This document shows, piece after piece, positions 38,997 to 48,253 of a stretch of 64,000 bases of DNA (its first letter is position 1; every line of letters starts with the position of its first letter). The translations under genes were made by a program, and so were the position numbers. Origin of the DNA: an uncultured Verrucomicrobiae bacterium (lineage in GTDB: Bacteria > Verrucomicrobiota > Verrucomicrobiia > Limisphaerales > AAA164-E04); contig OX638380.1 of the NCBI GenBank assembly GCA_951813855.1, forward strand, positions 1,690,876 to 1,754,875. The letters run 5' to 3'. A model generated the notes under the pieces. That model saw nothing but the letters and a program-made list of their open reading frames with translations. It was not told where the DNA came from and ran no database searches.

Positions 38997-39057
38997 CGAA
39001 CCCGTTACCCGATCGCCCGAAACGCTCCGCCATCCCGGCGACCGTCCGCTCACGGAC

Positions 39058-40830
39058 TCACGACGCCGCGGCCTTGGTCTTCGATCCCGGTTCCGCCAAC
39101 TTCACGCGCAAGGTCAAAATGTCGATATCGTAATACTGTTGATGATGGATCGATGAGGCCAAATGCTGCAGAATCCGCAACGACATTTCCCGCTCCAATC
39201 CGGTTCCCGTATCTCGCTGGTCCAACAGCTCGATCCGGTCCTGGAAATTTTCTTCGCTAGAGGCTCCGACAGCGAATTCGAGCACAGCCTCGCCCTCTTT
39301 CTGAGAAGCGACCAGCAGTAATCGCCGACGGACGCCCTTTTCCTCTTCCCGTTCCAACAAGGACACCAAAGCTTCCTCGCTGACCGCCTCCAATCGTTCG
39401 ATCGTCGCCGGATTCCACCGGCGGCGAACCGCGAATTGATGCAGGAATTCTCGAATCCCCGGCAGCGAAGAAAGCTCGAAATCGATCTCGAGGCGATGGC
39501 GGTTCCGCTGCGCGCCTTCAAGCACGAGGGTCAACAGGATGGCCGTCAATCCCCCGGCCGTCATGCCGTTCTGAAAAATACCGCCCGCGAATTGGGAAAA
39601 GAACTCCGGAAAGATCTTTTCGTTCTGAAATCCGAAACCGATCCAGAACGCGACGCCCGCAATCAATCCCCGGCGATAATCGGGGGAACCCTGAACGGCC
39701 ACCTTCATGCCGAGTACGAAGAGCATCGATAAGATGACGGTTAGGTAGGCTGCGACCACCGGTCCGGGTATGGCCAGGACCAAAGCCAAAACTTTAGGGA
39801 TCAACGCCAGGGCCAAAAAAGTCACTCCGACGACCACCCCGACATAACGCGAGGCGACGCCGGTCAATTCGACGACGGACACGCTGGACGAATAGGTCGT
39901 GTTCGGCACGGTGCCCGCCAATCCGGAGAGTAGATTGCCCAACCCGTCGGCGCCGACCGCGCCTTGCACCGACCGATAATCCATGGCTCGAGGGTGTCGC
40001 CAGGACACTCGCTGGATGGCCACCGCATCGCCGATGGTTTCAATGGCGCCCACCATGGTCACCAAAATAAAAGCCGGAAGCAACAACCAGAACTCTTTCT
40101 CGAAACTCAAATCGAAACCCGGCCATTCGATCTTCGGAATCCCGAACCAAGCGGCGGCGGCGACCGATTCGGTATCGTAAATACCATACCAAACCGCAAG
40201 TAAAGTTCCGGCCAAAACTCCCATCACCGGAGCCCAGAACCGCCAGATTCCCGTCGATTTAAGCGCGATGCCTAAAATGACGACGATAGTTACCGACGCG
40301 CAGGTCACGGAGACGGACGAGGAGGTTCCTTCCGGAACGTTGCTCAATTCGTTATAGATAATGGGCATGATCGTGACCGGGATCAGCATGATGACCGTTC
40401 CCGAAACGGTCGGCGTAAAAATCCGGCGGAATAAAGCCAGGCGAGCGGCCAAAGCGAACTGAAACAACGAAGAAATGACGACCAAGGTCGCCAACATGGC
40501 CGGGCCGCCCTGGTTGATCGCCGTGATGCTGACTGCGATAAACGCTCCGGAGGTACCCATGCAAAGGACATAACCGGCTCCGATCCGGCCCCAACGATAG
40601 GCTTGGATCACGGTAGTGATTCCGCTGATCACCACGGCGGCGAAGACCGCCCAGGCGATGTAAGCGCCGGAACCGTTCGCGGCCCGAATCACGATGGAGG
40701 GAGTCAAAACGATCCCGCCCAAGCACAACACGGCCAACTGAACGCCTAACCCGAAGGTGAGGGACGGCGGAGGCCTTTCGTCAGCTTGGTAGCGTAAATC
40801 GATAAACGAAGAAGGTTTATTCGACACCAT
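39058..40830 (-). CDS. NCS2-type permease with C-terminal ATPase-like domain
   Basis: The 590-residue protein has about 13 membrane helices with the nucleobase-permease motifs of NCS2 proteins (LTFGLGVQLAVLCLGG, IQAYRWGRIGAGYVLCMGTS, GTVIMLIPVTIMP, GAIETIGDAVAIQR, GAVGADGLGNLLSG and VPNTTYSSSVSVVELTG). After the last helix a soluble C-terminal half (about 470-590: REFLHQFAVRRRWNPATIER, LEAVSEEALVSLLERE and GTGLEREMSLRILQHLASS) resembles the HATPase fold of anti-sigma/histidine-kinase proteins (SpoIIAB/RsbW-like). The glutamate in SEEALVSL would sit at the N-box. Substrate is probably a purine or uric acid. Whether the extension binds ATP is not established. Start at 40830 (MVSNKPSS). Confidence 0.75.
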   Translation of the reverse strand: MVSNKPSSFIDLRYQADERPPPSLTFGLGVQLAVLCLGGIVLTPSIVIRAANGSGAYIAWAVFAAVVISGITTVIQAYRWGRIGAGYVLCMGTSGAFIAVSITAINQGGPAMLATLVVISSLFQFALAARLALFRRIFTPTVSGTVIMLIPVTIMPIIYNELSNVPEGTSSSVSVTCASVTIVVILGIALKSTGIWRFWAPVMGVLAGTLLAVWYGIYDTESVAAAAWFGIPKIEWPGFDLSFEKEFWLLLPAFILVTMVGAIETIGDAVAIQRVSWRHPRAMDYRSVQGAVGADGLGNLLSGLAGTVPNTTYSSSVSVVELTGVASRYVGVVVGVTFLALALIPKVLALVLAIPGPVVAAYLTVILSMLFVLGMKVAVQGSPDYRRGLIAGVAFWIGFGFQNEKIFPEFFSQFAGGIFQNGMTAGGLTAILLTLVLEGAQRNRHRLEIDFELSSLPGIREFLHQFAVRRRWNPATIERLEAVSEEALVSLLEREEEKGVRRRLLLVASQKEGEAVLEFAVGASSEENFQDRIELLDQRDTGTGLEREMSLRILQHLASSIHHQQYYDIDILTLRVKLAEPGSKTKAAAS

Positions 40831-41224
40831 GACAAACCCGACTATCATTAACTATAACCGAAAGGGGCAATCATTATTAAGTGCGTGCCGGCGTGGTTCC
40901 GCGGGGACGCAAACCGTTAGACCCCGGATCGCCCTCTCCGCTCGGGTCCGGTTTCCGGATCTTTGGAGCGGCTGTTCCCGGAAACACGCCGTCAGCCGTT
41001 CCGAAGAGCGACAACTAATTCCGGTTTCGTTGCGGAATTTCCCGTTTCGGGCCCGCCCGGCGCTCGACGCCCCGGCGAGGAACCCACAACTCGGATGGGC
41101 GGCAATCGGCTGGCGCCGTTCGCGAACTTCCGAATCCAAGGCGTTTAACGCTCGACAACGGCGACCGTTGAGCGAATCCTCGAACCAAGCCTTGGTTCAC
41201 CCGGCATTTGCAGCTTAGCCGTCA
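40831..41224. other. divergent intergenic region
   Basis: This roughly 390-base spacer between the divergent permease and symporter genes probably holds both promoters. No further feature is recognised. Confidence 0.4.
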
Positions 41225-43786
41225 ATGAAGAACTGCCACTCTGGGACGACTTTTCCCATCGCCTTCCTTGTCCTGTCGCTAGTAACCGGATCGTCACCGG
41301 CTGTCTTCGGCGCTTCTGCTACCGTTTCCATTCGAGGCGATTCCCTGCCCGACCTACCCGTCCCGGAGGGACTGACCGGAGCGTTCGCCGGAGCCTCCGG
41401 CGATAGTCTACTGATCGCCGGAGGCGTCAGTTATATCGGTGGCAACCCCGTCTGGCGGGATAAAATCTACCGGCTCGACGATCCGCAATCCGGCTGGCTG
41501 GAGATTGGAAGTTTGACTCGGGCGACGGGATTCGGATTTTCCTGCCGTTGGAATGAATTCCTGATTTGCGTCGGCGGACGGGATCAGGACCGCCATTACC
41601 AAACGGTCACGTTCTTGAAATGGCAGGCCGACCAGCTGGAAACGACCGAAGGCCCCCCGTTGCCTTTTCCGCTAATCGACCCCATCGGCGTTCGGCTCAA
41701 CGACACCCTCTACGTGGCGGGCAAGAGCGTCGCTAACGGAACTTTCGAGGCGAACCGCTTTCTCAGTCTCGCTCTTTCCTCCGACCTCGCCTCCACCGGA
41801 TGGGAAGAACTTGACGCTTGGCCCGGTCCGGAACAATTCCTGGTGACGATAGCGGCGATCAATGAGAAAGTATTGCTGATCGTCAGTTCCCACCGGGTAT
41901 TCGAACCGGGAAGCGCCGAAACCCGCAACGTTCAAATGGACGCCTTCCTGTTCGACACTGACCCTAAGAACATGAATTGGCAGCCGGTATCCGAACCTCC
42001 CCCGCCCCTGTCCGCCGTGGCGCGTCCCGGCGTTCAAATCGGTTCCGACGACGTGATCTTTCCGCCCGGAATCGATATCGACGACACCCCGAACGATTCG
42101 GAACTTCGAGTTACGCCGGCTAACGCTTTTTGGCGCTACAACGTCGTCATCGATCAATGGATCGAAGAAACGAACTATTATCACGGCTCGGTCGAACGCC
42201 CGGCGGCAACGGCCGCTTCCCCGCCGCCGTTCGCCAGTCAAGTGGTGCCTTGGAAAAACGACCTCCTCATGCTTGGCGGATTTTCCGATCCGCTGAACAC
42301 GGCGGCGACAGTCACCGGATTATCCTTTGCGGAAACGAAAACCACCTTCGGCCCCCTGAACTGGCTGGTGTTGGCGCTCTACCTGTCGGGAGTCGCGGCC
42401 ATCGGCCTGATCTGCTCCCGGCGCGGTCAAGGCACCGAAGGCTTTTTTCTAGCCAATCGACGCATTCCCTGGTGGGCCGCCGGTTTAAGCATTTTCAGCA
42501 CCATGCTCAGCGCGATCACGTTTTTGGCCATTCCATCGAAAGCCTACGCCACCAATTGGACCCTGTTAGTGAACAATCTCATGATCCTGGCCGTAGCGCC
42601 CTTGATCGCCTGGGTTTATCTACCCATTTTCCGCAAAACCAGGATCACGACCATTTACCAGTTTTTAGGCGCCCGGTTCGACCGCTCGATTCAACGATTC
42701 AGCAGCGCTTCGTTCATTCTGTTCCAACTGGGCAGAATGGGAGTCGTGTTGTTGTTGCCGGGTTTGGCGTTGGCGGCAGTAACCGGGATCGATTTGTACC
42801 TCTGCATCCTGCTGATGGGCGTGCTGGCTACCCTCTACACGGTGGCGGGAGGCATCGAAGCCGTAATCTGGACCGACGTGCTCCAGACGGTCGTGTTGCT
42901 GGGGGGCGCCCTGATCGCTCTGGCGGTCATGGCCAGCAAGACGGATCAAGGATTCATCGGACTCCTCAACGCCGGAGTCGAAGCCGACAAGTTTCACTGG
43001 ATCAATTGGAACGCCGATCTGTTTACCGATTCCCTGCTGGTGATGCTGATCGGCGGATTTTTCACCAACGCCCTGATCCCCTACTCTTCGGATCAAACCG
43101 TCGTGCAGCGTTATCTCACGACCCGCAACGAAACGGAGGCCCGGCGTTCGTTATGGCTGGGCGCGGCCATGACCTTGCCGGCTACCCTGCTCTTCCTGAT
43201 GTTGGGGACCGGCCTGTTCGCTTTCTACCAATCCCATCCCGAGTTGTTGGCGCCGCTGAAAAACCCCGATCAAATATTCGCCTGGTTTATCGCCGACCAA
43301 ATGCCGGCGGGACTGGGCGGACTGGTGATCGCCGGAATCTTCGCCGCATCCATGTCGAGCCTGGACTCGAGTATGCATTCCATCGCCACCACCATCACTC
43401 AAGACTGGCGGAACGCAAACAAACTGAAAGAAGCTCGATGGATAACCGCCATCGCCGGGATCTTCGGCACGGCGTCGGCGCTCGTGCTAGCTAGCATGGA
43501 AATCAAGTTCCTCTGGGATTTTTTCCTGGGACTTATCGGGCTGCTGGGCGGCACGCTGGCCGGAATCATGGCGGTCGGCGTCTTTCTGAAATCAGCGAAG
43601 TCCTACCACCTTTGGGCCGGCATCATGTTTTCGATCGCACTGGTATGGTGCATCCGGTTCCAGACAGATTTCCACAGTCTGCTGGCAGGTTTTTTCGCGC
43701 TATTCGGCGTCGTGGGAGTCGTTGCGCTATTGATCGTTTTCGATCAGTCGAACACCTCGAAACGAAATCCCGGGGCGGTGGATTGA
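41225..43786 (+). CDS. Kelch-propeller / sodium-solute symporter fusion
   Basis: The 853-residue protein is exported through a signal peptide (FPIAFLVLSLVTGSSPAVFGA), then a Kelch-type beta-propeller (40-360: GVSYIGGNPVWRDKIYRLD, FSCRWNEFLICVGGRDQDRH, LLMLGGFSDP), then a 13-TM sodium-solute symporter (375-840). The symporter shows GPLNWLVLALYLSGVAAIG, FFLANRRIPWWAAGLSIFST, ISKAYATNW and FFTNALIPYSSDQTVVQRYL. The same architecture occurs in PVC and Bacteroidetes sialic-acid clusters, where the propeller is a cyclically permuted mutarotase and the symporter imports N-acetylneuraminate. The sugar preference here is an inference. Confidence 0.8.
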   Translation: MKNCHSGTTFPIAFLVLSLVTGSSPAVFGASATVSIRGDSLPDLPVPEGLTGAFAGASGDSLLIAGGVSYIGGNPVWRDKIYRLDDPQSGWLEIGSLTRATGFGFSCRWNEFLICVGGRDQDRHYQTVTFLKWQADQLETTEGPPLPFPLIDPIGVRLNDTLYVAGKSVANGTFEANRFLSLALSSDLASTGWEELDAWPGPEQFLVTIAAINEKVLLIVSSHRVFEPGSAETRNVQMDAFLFDTDPKNMNWQPVSEPPPPLSAVARPGVQIGSDDVIFPPGIDIDDTPNDSELRVTPANAFWRYNVVIDQWIEETNYYHGSVERPAATAASPPPFASQVVPWKNDLLMLGGFSDPLNTAATVTGLSFAETKTTFGPLNWLVLALYLSGVAAIGLICSRRGQGTEGFFLANRRIPWWAAGLSIFSTMLSAITFLAIPSKAYATNWTLLVNNLMILAVAPLIAWVYLPIFRKTRITTIYQFLGARFDRSIQRFSSASFILFQLGRMGVVLLLPGLALAAVTGIDLYLCILLMGVLATLYTVAGGIEAVIWTDVLQTVVLLGGALIALAVMASKTDQGFIGLLNAGVEADKFHWINWNADLFTDSLLVMLIGGFFTNALIPYSSDQTVVQRYLTTRNETEARRSLWLGAAMTLPATLLFLMLGTGLFAFYQSHPELLAPLKNPDQIFAWFIADQMPAGLGGLVIAGIFAASMSSLDSSMHSIATTITQDWRNANKLKEARWITAIAGIFGTASALVLASMEIKFLWDFFLGLIGLLGGTLAGIMAVGVFLKSAKSYHLWAGIMFSIALVWCIRFQTDFHSLLAGFFALFGVVGVVALLIVFDQSNTSKRNPGAVD

Positions 43787-44314
43787 TCTCCGAGCGCCAG
43801 CTAACCCAGCTCGACGGAACCGTGCCTGGTCCGCCCCCATGACGCCCGAAGACCGGTTCGGCCGCTTCTCGATATCGCCATCGAAAAAGCGTTTCCTAAT
43901 CGACGCCTAGGCGTCGAGACGATCACGATGCGGGCCCGGTTTCGTTTTCCGATCGAGCAGCGCAACCCAATCACCGCATCGCTTCGCCGAGTAGCGAAAA
44001 ACGGAAGTCTCCGTGAGAACCCGTAAATAGGGTCGGCGGCTTCCGCTCAATCCGCCTTGGGCCATTGAACCACCCGACGCCGACGGTTACCCGGCAACGA
44101 GTCCGGCCCCATTTCGCTCCCAACATAGCCTCAGAAAGAAAACTCGAATGCCATCCGGCGAGAGTCCCCGGCGTGGCCCCCGAAATCCGGCGAGCGACGA
44201 ACCGTTCCCTTGGAATTCGAACGATCTTTTTCTAATTAATTATGGAATTCGACGACGCTCTGTCATTAAGATCGGGAACGGATTCTTCTATCCGGGACTT
44301 AACCCTGATTCGAG
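43787..44314. other. intergenic upstream of the GrpE-like/Hsp70 pair
   Basis: This roughly 530-base spacer has no supported gene. An AT-rich TTAATTAATTATGG stretch at about 44233-44246 may contribute to a promoter or to the start region of the downstream gene. Confidence 0.35.
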
Positions 44315-45187
44315 TTGATCGATTACATCGGAAATATTTGCCGCCGCTTGTTTGTCAGGCAAAACCGCTGGGCCAAATTATTCCGCCGGTTGCCGGCGGG
44401 GGAAGAGAATCGCCCGGTGGACGAGTATCTGTCCGACGCGGGGGCGATACAACGATTTCGGCAAAGCCTGCGAGGCGCCGAAAGATTACGGCTTGAATTG
44501 CTCGCTTTCCAAGAGAACCCACAATTCGCCGAACTCGCCGAGCGTTTTAATCGGTTAATCGACCGGGCCCAGCAAGAGCAACGGAATTTCGCCGACGAGT
44601 TACGTTTTTTGGTCAGTTCCGCGAGAAACGTCGAACTTCATCACTTCGCCGAAACCAATCAAGTCCGGAAGGTCATGAAGGAACTGTTGAAAGCGGAAAA
44701 GCAAGGCGACGCCGTTGCCGCCGGGATAAACGTCAACAGCGAAGGCAAGGTGGAATGGCACTTTTACACCGACATCTTGCAACAGGACGCGTCGGTCCCC
44801 CAACCGCCGGAAGATCCCGATCTGGCCAGGAACACGGTGGCGGCCATGGCGGTGGAATCCTGGCGCATGCGCGGAGCCTACAACCGTTTGGCCGATCAAC
44901 TCGACGAACGAGCGAAAAACCGTTTCCTGAGACAAATCAGCGCGTATTTCGAAAAACTGAAGGATTCGATGGAATCTACGGGATTGCGCCTCGTTAACAT
45001 CGAGGGTCAGCGATTCGACCCCGGGATGGCGGTTAAATCGCTCAATATGGGCGATTTTGACGAAGGCGACGAATTGATCGTCGAGCAAATGATCGAACCC
45101 ATCGTAATGCACGACGACAACATTCACCGAATGGGGACGGTAATACTCAGAAAAGAACAGCATGAAGCGGTGTTATATCGGAATTGA
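44315..45187 (+). CDS. GrpE-like protein with coiled-coil region
   Basis: The 290-residue protein has an N-terminal charged and leucine-rich region (RLRLELLAFQENPQFAELAE; RLIDRAQQEQRNFADELRF; residues 55-130, probable coiled coil). The C-terminal half (FDPGMAVKSLNMGDFDEGDE; EQMIEPIVMHDDNIHRMG; TVILRK) follows the pattern of the beta-domain of GrpE (FDP..HEAV..., D..GTV...). Start at 44315 is TTG, chosen because the helical N-terminus begins here. It overlaps the downstream Hsp70 gene by 26 bases, in another frame, so translational coupling is likely. It is inferred to be a nucleotide-exchange or co-chaperone factor for that Hsp70. No J-domain protein is nearby. Confidence 0.55.
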   Translation: MIDYIGNICRRLFVRQNRWAKLFRRLPAGEENRPVDEYLSDAGAIQRFRQSLRGAERLRLELLAFQENPQFAELAERFNRLIDRAQQEQRNFADELRFLVSSARNVELHHFAETNQVRKVMKELLKAEKQGDAVAAGINVNSEGKVEWHFYTDILQQDASVPQPPEDPDLARNTVAAMAVESWRMRGAYNRLADQLDERAKNRFLRQISAYFEKLKDSMESTGLRLVNIEGQRFDPGMAVKSLNMGDFDEGDELIVEQMIEPIVMHDDNIHRMGTVILRKEQHEAVLYRN

Positions 45188-47654
45188 TCTCGGCACGACC
45201 AACAGCGTCGTATGCTCTTACGACGGCGAGAATAAACCTGAAATCTGGAAAAGTCCCGAAGGACACGAAACCACGCCTTCGGCGATTTATCACGGCCCCA
45301 AGGGACAAAAATTGATCGGCTATCGGGCCTTGGAAATGGTCAGGAGCCAGCCGGAGCGGGTAGCGAGGGTATTCAAACGGTTCTTGGGCACGGCCACGCC
45401 GATCGAACTGCCCGAAGCCAAACTGACCTTGACGCCCGAACTGTGCTCCACCGATATCCTGAAAACCTTAATGGGGTATTTACCGGAAGAGATCCGGAAC
45501 CGGGAAGATCTCAGCACGGTGGTGACCGTGCCGGCAGCGTTCAACCAGATGCAGAAAGACGCGACTCAATCGGCCGCCGGCGCGGCGCAAATCGACCGGA
45601 TTTCGCTGATTTCGGAACCGGTAGCCGCGGTCATGGGGGTCACGAGCTATCACGTCGGCGACGGCAAATATCTCATCTACGATTTAGGCGGCGGCACCTT
45701 GGACGTATCAATAGCCCAGAGCAAAAACAAGCGAATCGACGTGCTCATGGCGGGCGGCATTTCGATGTGCGGCGGACGAGATTTCGACCGGATGCTGGTC
45801 GAAAAGATCGTAAATCCCTGGCTGACGGAGAATTTCAATTTGCCGGAACAATTTGGAGATATCGACCGTTATCGCAAGTTGAGATTCCTCAGCCCTTGGG
45901 CAGCCGAACAGGCGAAAATCTCCCTCTCGTCGAAAGATTCCGCCGTCATTGAAATGTCGGAGGACGAAATCCGAATCAGGGACGAAAACGGAGCCGAGCT
46001 CTATTTCGATATTCCGTTAACCCGCCAACAATTAAACCGGCTCATCGAAGAACAGATCGCCGAGACCGTGGCTTCGGCGAAAGACGTCGTCAAACGAGCG
46101 AAACTGTCGATCGATGATTTGACCAGCATCGTCTTCGTCGGCGGCCCCACGCTGTACGAACCCTTGCGCGACATGGTTTCGGAAGGGTTGGGCATCGGTG
46201 ATAACGTCTGTGTCGATCCGATGACGATCGTAGCCCAAGGAGCGGGCCTGATCGCGGAATCGATCAATTGGGAAGATCAGGAGCACAATTTCAAGAAAGG
46301 CAGCCGGCGAATCACTACCGGCAAAGAACTCGGAATCTCGTTCCACTACCTTACCCGAACGACTAATCGTTCGATCAAGATCGCCGCGCTGTGCCCGAAC
46401 CCTCAGGCGAACCAGGGCGAATGGCAATTGGATAGCGTCGACACCGGATGGACTTCCGGGCGCATCGTTCTGGCCGACAAATCGGAAATCGAGGTTCCCC
46501 TGACGAATATGGGAGAAAACAAGTTCAAAATCTCGGCCTTCGACGCGATGGGCCAAGCGATCGTTCTAGAAGAAGACGAACTCGTCGTGACCCTCGCCGC
46601 CGCCATTGTCGATTCGATCGCTTCCTCTCATTCCATCGGGATCGAAACGATGAAAAAGAATTTGGATCCTTCCCTGGTCATGCTAATCCGGTCCGGCGAA
46701 CCCTTGCCCAAAAAGGGGGTCAAAACTTTTCGTTCGGCCGAAACGCTCGAAGCCGATTCCGACAACGCGATCAACTTCAAACTCTGGGAAGGCGATCATA
46801 AGTTTATCGATGGCAACCGGTTCATCGGGTTACTGACCGTTAGCGGGAAGGATTTCGACGAGGGCGCCATCAAAAAGGGCGACGAATTAATTTGCCGCTA
46901 CGAAGTATCGGCTTCGGGCAATATTCAAATGGACGTCGAGATTCCCAAAATCGGGAAAACCTTTCAATCCGGGAAAAATTTCTATTCCCGACAGGCAGGG
47001 CAATTAAACTATGCCACCGACGCCGGCATTGTCGCGCGAGAAAGAGCGGGGCTCGAGTATTCCCTCGAACGTTTGCCCCAGACGGCTTCGGATTCGAGTC
47101 TGAGTCAAGCCCGTCATCATCTCAAGATCGCCAACGAACTGCAATTGAACTCTTCGGATCCGGAAAACACCCAGGGAGCGTGGGAAAGTCTGCAGAAAGC
47201 GCGGTCTTATTTTGCGGAATTCAAACAAAAACACCCCCGGGTCGTTCCCCAGTTCGAATTGGACCACGAAAAGGAAGTGTTTCTCCGGGAAAACATAACT
47301 CGCGTCAATGAAATCGGGCTGAAGTTTTACGAAAATCTGTCTACGTCGATCCAGAAAATGATCGACCAAAACGACAAAAGATATCGAGCGCAACTCCAGA
47401 AGTTAAAACATTTAAACATCTCGTTGCTCTGGAGTCAAGACTGGTTCAAAATCCGACAATTCGAATTGTTAACGACGAATCCCCTCATTCGCCTGGACGA
47501 GAGCAAAGTCGAGACCCTTAAAGGAATCGGAGAATCCTGTATCGAAAACAAACAATTTGATAAATTGTTCGAGGTGATCAAGGAATTGCAAGAAGTAACC
47601 CTTTGCGGGAACGACAATATCAGCATGAACGAGCAGAGCAATCTATTTCGATAA
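45162..47654 (+). CDS. divergent long Hsp70-family protein
   Basis: The 830-residue Hsp70 has all nucleotide-binding motifs: YIGIDLGTTNSVVCSY (phosphate 1), VTVPAAFNQMQKDA, ISEPVAAVMGV, LIYDLGGGTLDVSIAQSK (phosphate 2) and SIVFVGGPTLYEPLRDMVSE (adenosine). Residues about 390-560 are a poorly conserved insert and beta-sandwich-like region. The C-terminal third is helical (KIANELQLNSSDPENTQGAW; LEYSLERLPQTASDSS; KFYENLSTSIQKMIDQNDKR). It lacks the DnaK C-terminal acidic tail. The length (DnaK about 640) and the neighbour suggest a specialised chaperone, not DnaK itself. An IS21 element is inserted 125 bases after its stop. Confidence 0.8.
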   Translation: MKRCYIGIDLGTTNSVVCSYDGENKPEIWKSPEGHETTPSAIYHGPKGQKLIGYRALEMVRSQPERVARVFKRFLGTATPIELPEAKLTLTPELCSTDILKTLMGYLPEEIRNREDLSTVVTVPAAFNQMQKDATQSAAGAAQIDRISLISEPVAAVMGVTSYHVGDGKYLIYDLGGGTLDVSIAQSKNKRIDVLMAGGISMCGGRDFDRMLVEKIVNPWLTENFNLPEQFGDIDRYRKLRFLSPWAAEQAKISLSSKDSAVIEMSEDEIRIRDENGAELYFDIPLTRQQLNRLIEEQIAETVASAKDVVKRAKLSIDDLTSIVFVGGPTLYEPLRDMVSEGLGIGDNVCVDPMTIVAQGAGLIAESINWEDQEHNFKKGSRRITTGKELGISFHYLTRTTNRSIKIAALCPNPQANQGEWQLDSVDTGWTSGRIVLADKSEIEVPLTNMGENKFKISAFDAMGQAIVLEEDELVVTLAAAIVDSIASSHSIGIETMKKNLDPSLVMLIRSGEPLPKKGVKTFRSAETLEADSDNAINFKLWEGDHKFIDGNRFIGLLTVSGKDFDEGAIKKGDELICRYEVSASGNIQMDVEIPKIGKTFQSGKNFYSRQAGQLNYATDAGIVARERAGLEYSLERLPQTASDSSLSQARHHLKIANELQLNSSDPENTQGAWESLQKARSYFAEFKQKHPRVVPQFELDHEKEVFLRENITRVNEIGLKFYENLSTSIQKMIDQNDKRYRAQLQKLKHLNISLLWSQDWFKIRQFELLTTNPLIRLDESKVETLKGIGESCIENKQFDKLFEVIKELQEVTLCGNDNISMNEQSNLFR

Positions 47655-47691
47655 CCCGTCAAATTCGTTTTTCCTGGTTGACGACGGGTTA
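47652..47691 (+). terminator. hairpin just after the Hsp70 gene (possible terminator)
   Basis: TAACCCGTC (47652-47660) pairs with GACGGGTTA (47683-47691), a perfect 9-bp stem starting at the stop codon with a 22-nt T-rich loop. No T-run follows, so it could be a Rho-independent-like or only a stabilising hairpin. Confidence 0.35.
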
Positions 47692-47779
47692 CATACCGAA
47701 ACGACCAGAAAGTCGACCGTTTGCGCCAAGCTAACGGATACGAATCCAGAACATAACGAGTCCAGTCACCCAAATTATA

Positions 47780-47801
47780 GCGCGACAATTACAATGCGAC
47801 A
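47780..47801. repeat. left terminal inverted repeat of the IS21 element
   Basis: A 22-bp repeat with a GCGACA end. The inverted counterpart is at 50836-50857, and an extra direct copy of the right repeat is at 50814-50833. Multiple end repeats are usual in IS21 elements. Confidence 0.65.
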
Positions 47802-48253
47802 CTTGGGGAACGAGGCGCAAGGTTCATTGCATCGGTCTTGGGGGGCATTCTTCCGGACGGGGTTGGAACGGTCAAGCGGAAAGAGAAAGAAAGTCCATCT
47901 GCTGGAGGTCAAGGGAAGCGACGAGCATCCCGCGAAGGGGTTCGACGGTTCAAGAAGGGATCGGCGTCGTGACGCAGCGAGCGGACTACTCGGATCCGGG
48001 AGGTGACCATGGCTCCAATAAAAACTGCTTGGAAAGAAAAATCGACTAGTCAGCTTGGAATACGGCTCACCGCCGTCAATGGCGCCCTGTGATCCGAGTG
48101 CGCCGGATTGAGGGAGGGTGACCGGGCGAGCGGCCTTCGAGGGCGGGCGTCACCCGTCGAACCTTGCTTTGCTGGTTCGGCGGCCGGCATCCGGATTCTC
48201 TTTCTGGTGGGCGGTTGGCTCCCTGAGCGGTGGCGACGGGAACGAGACCGTGG

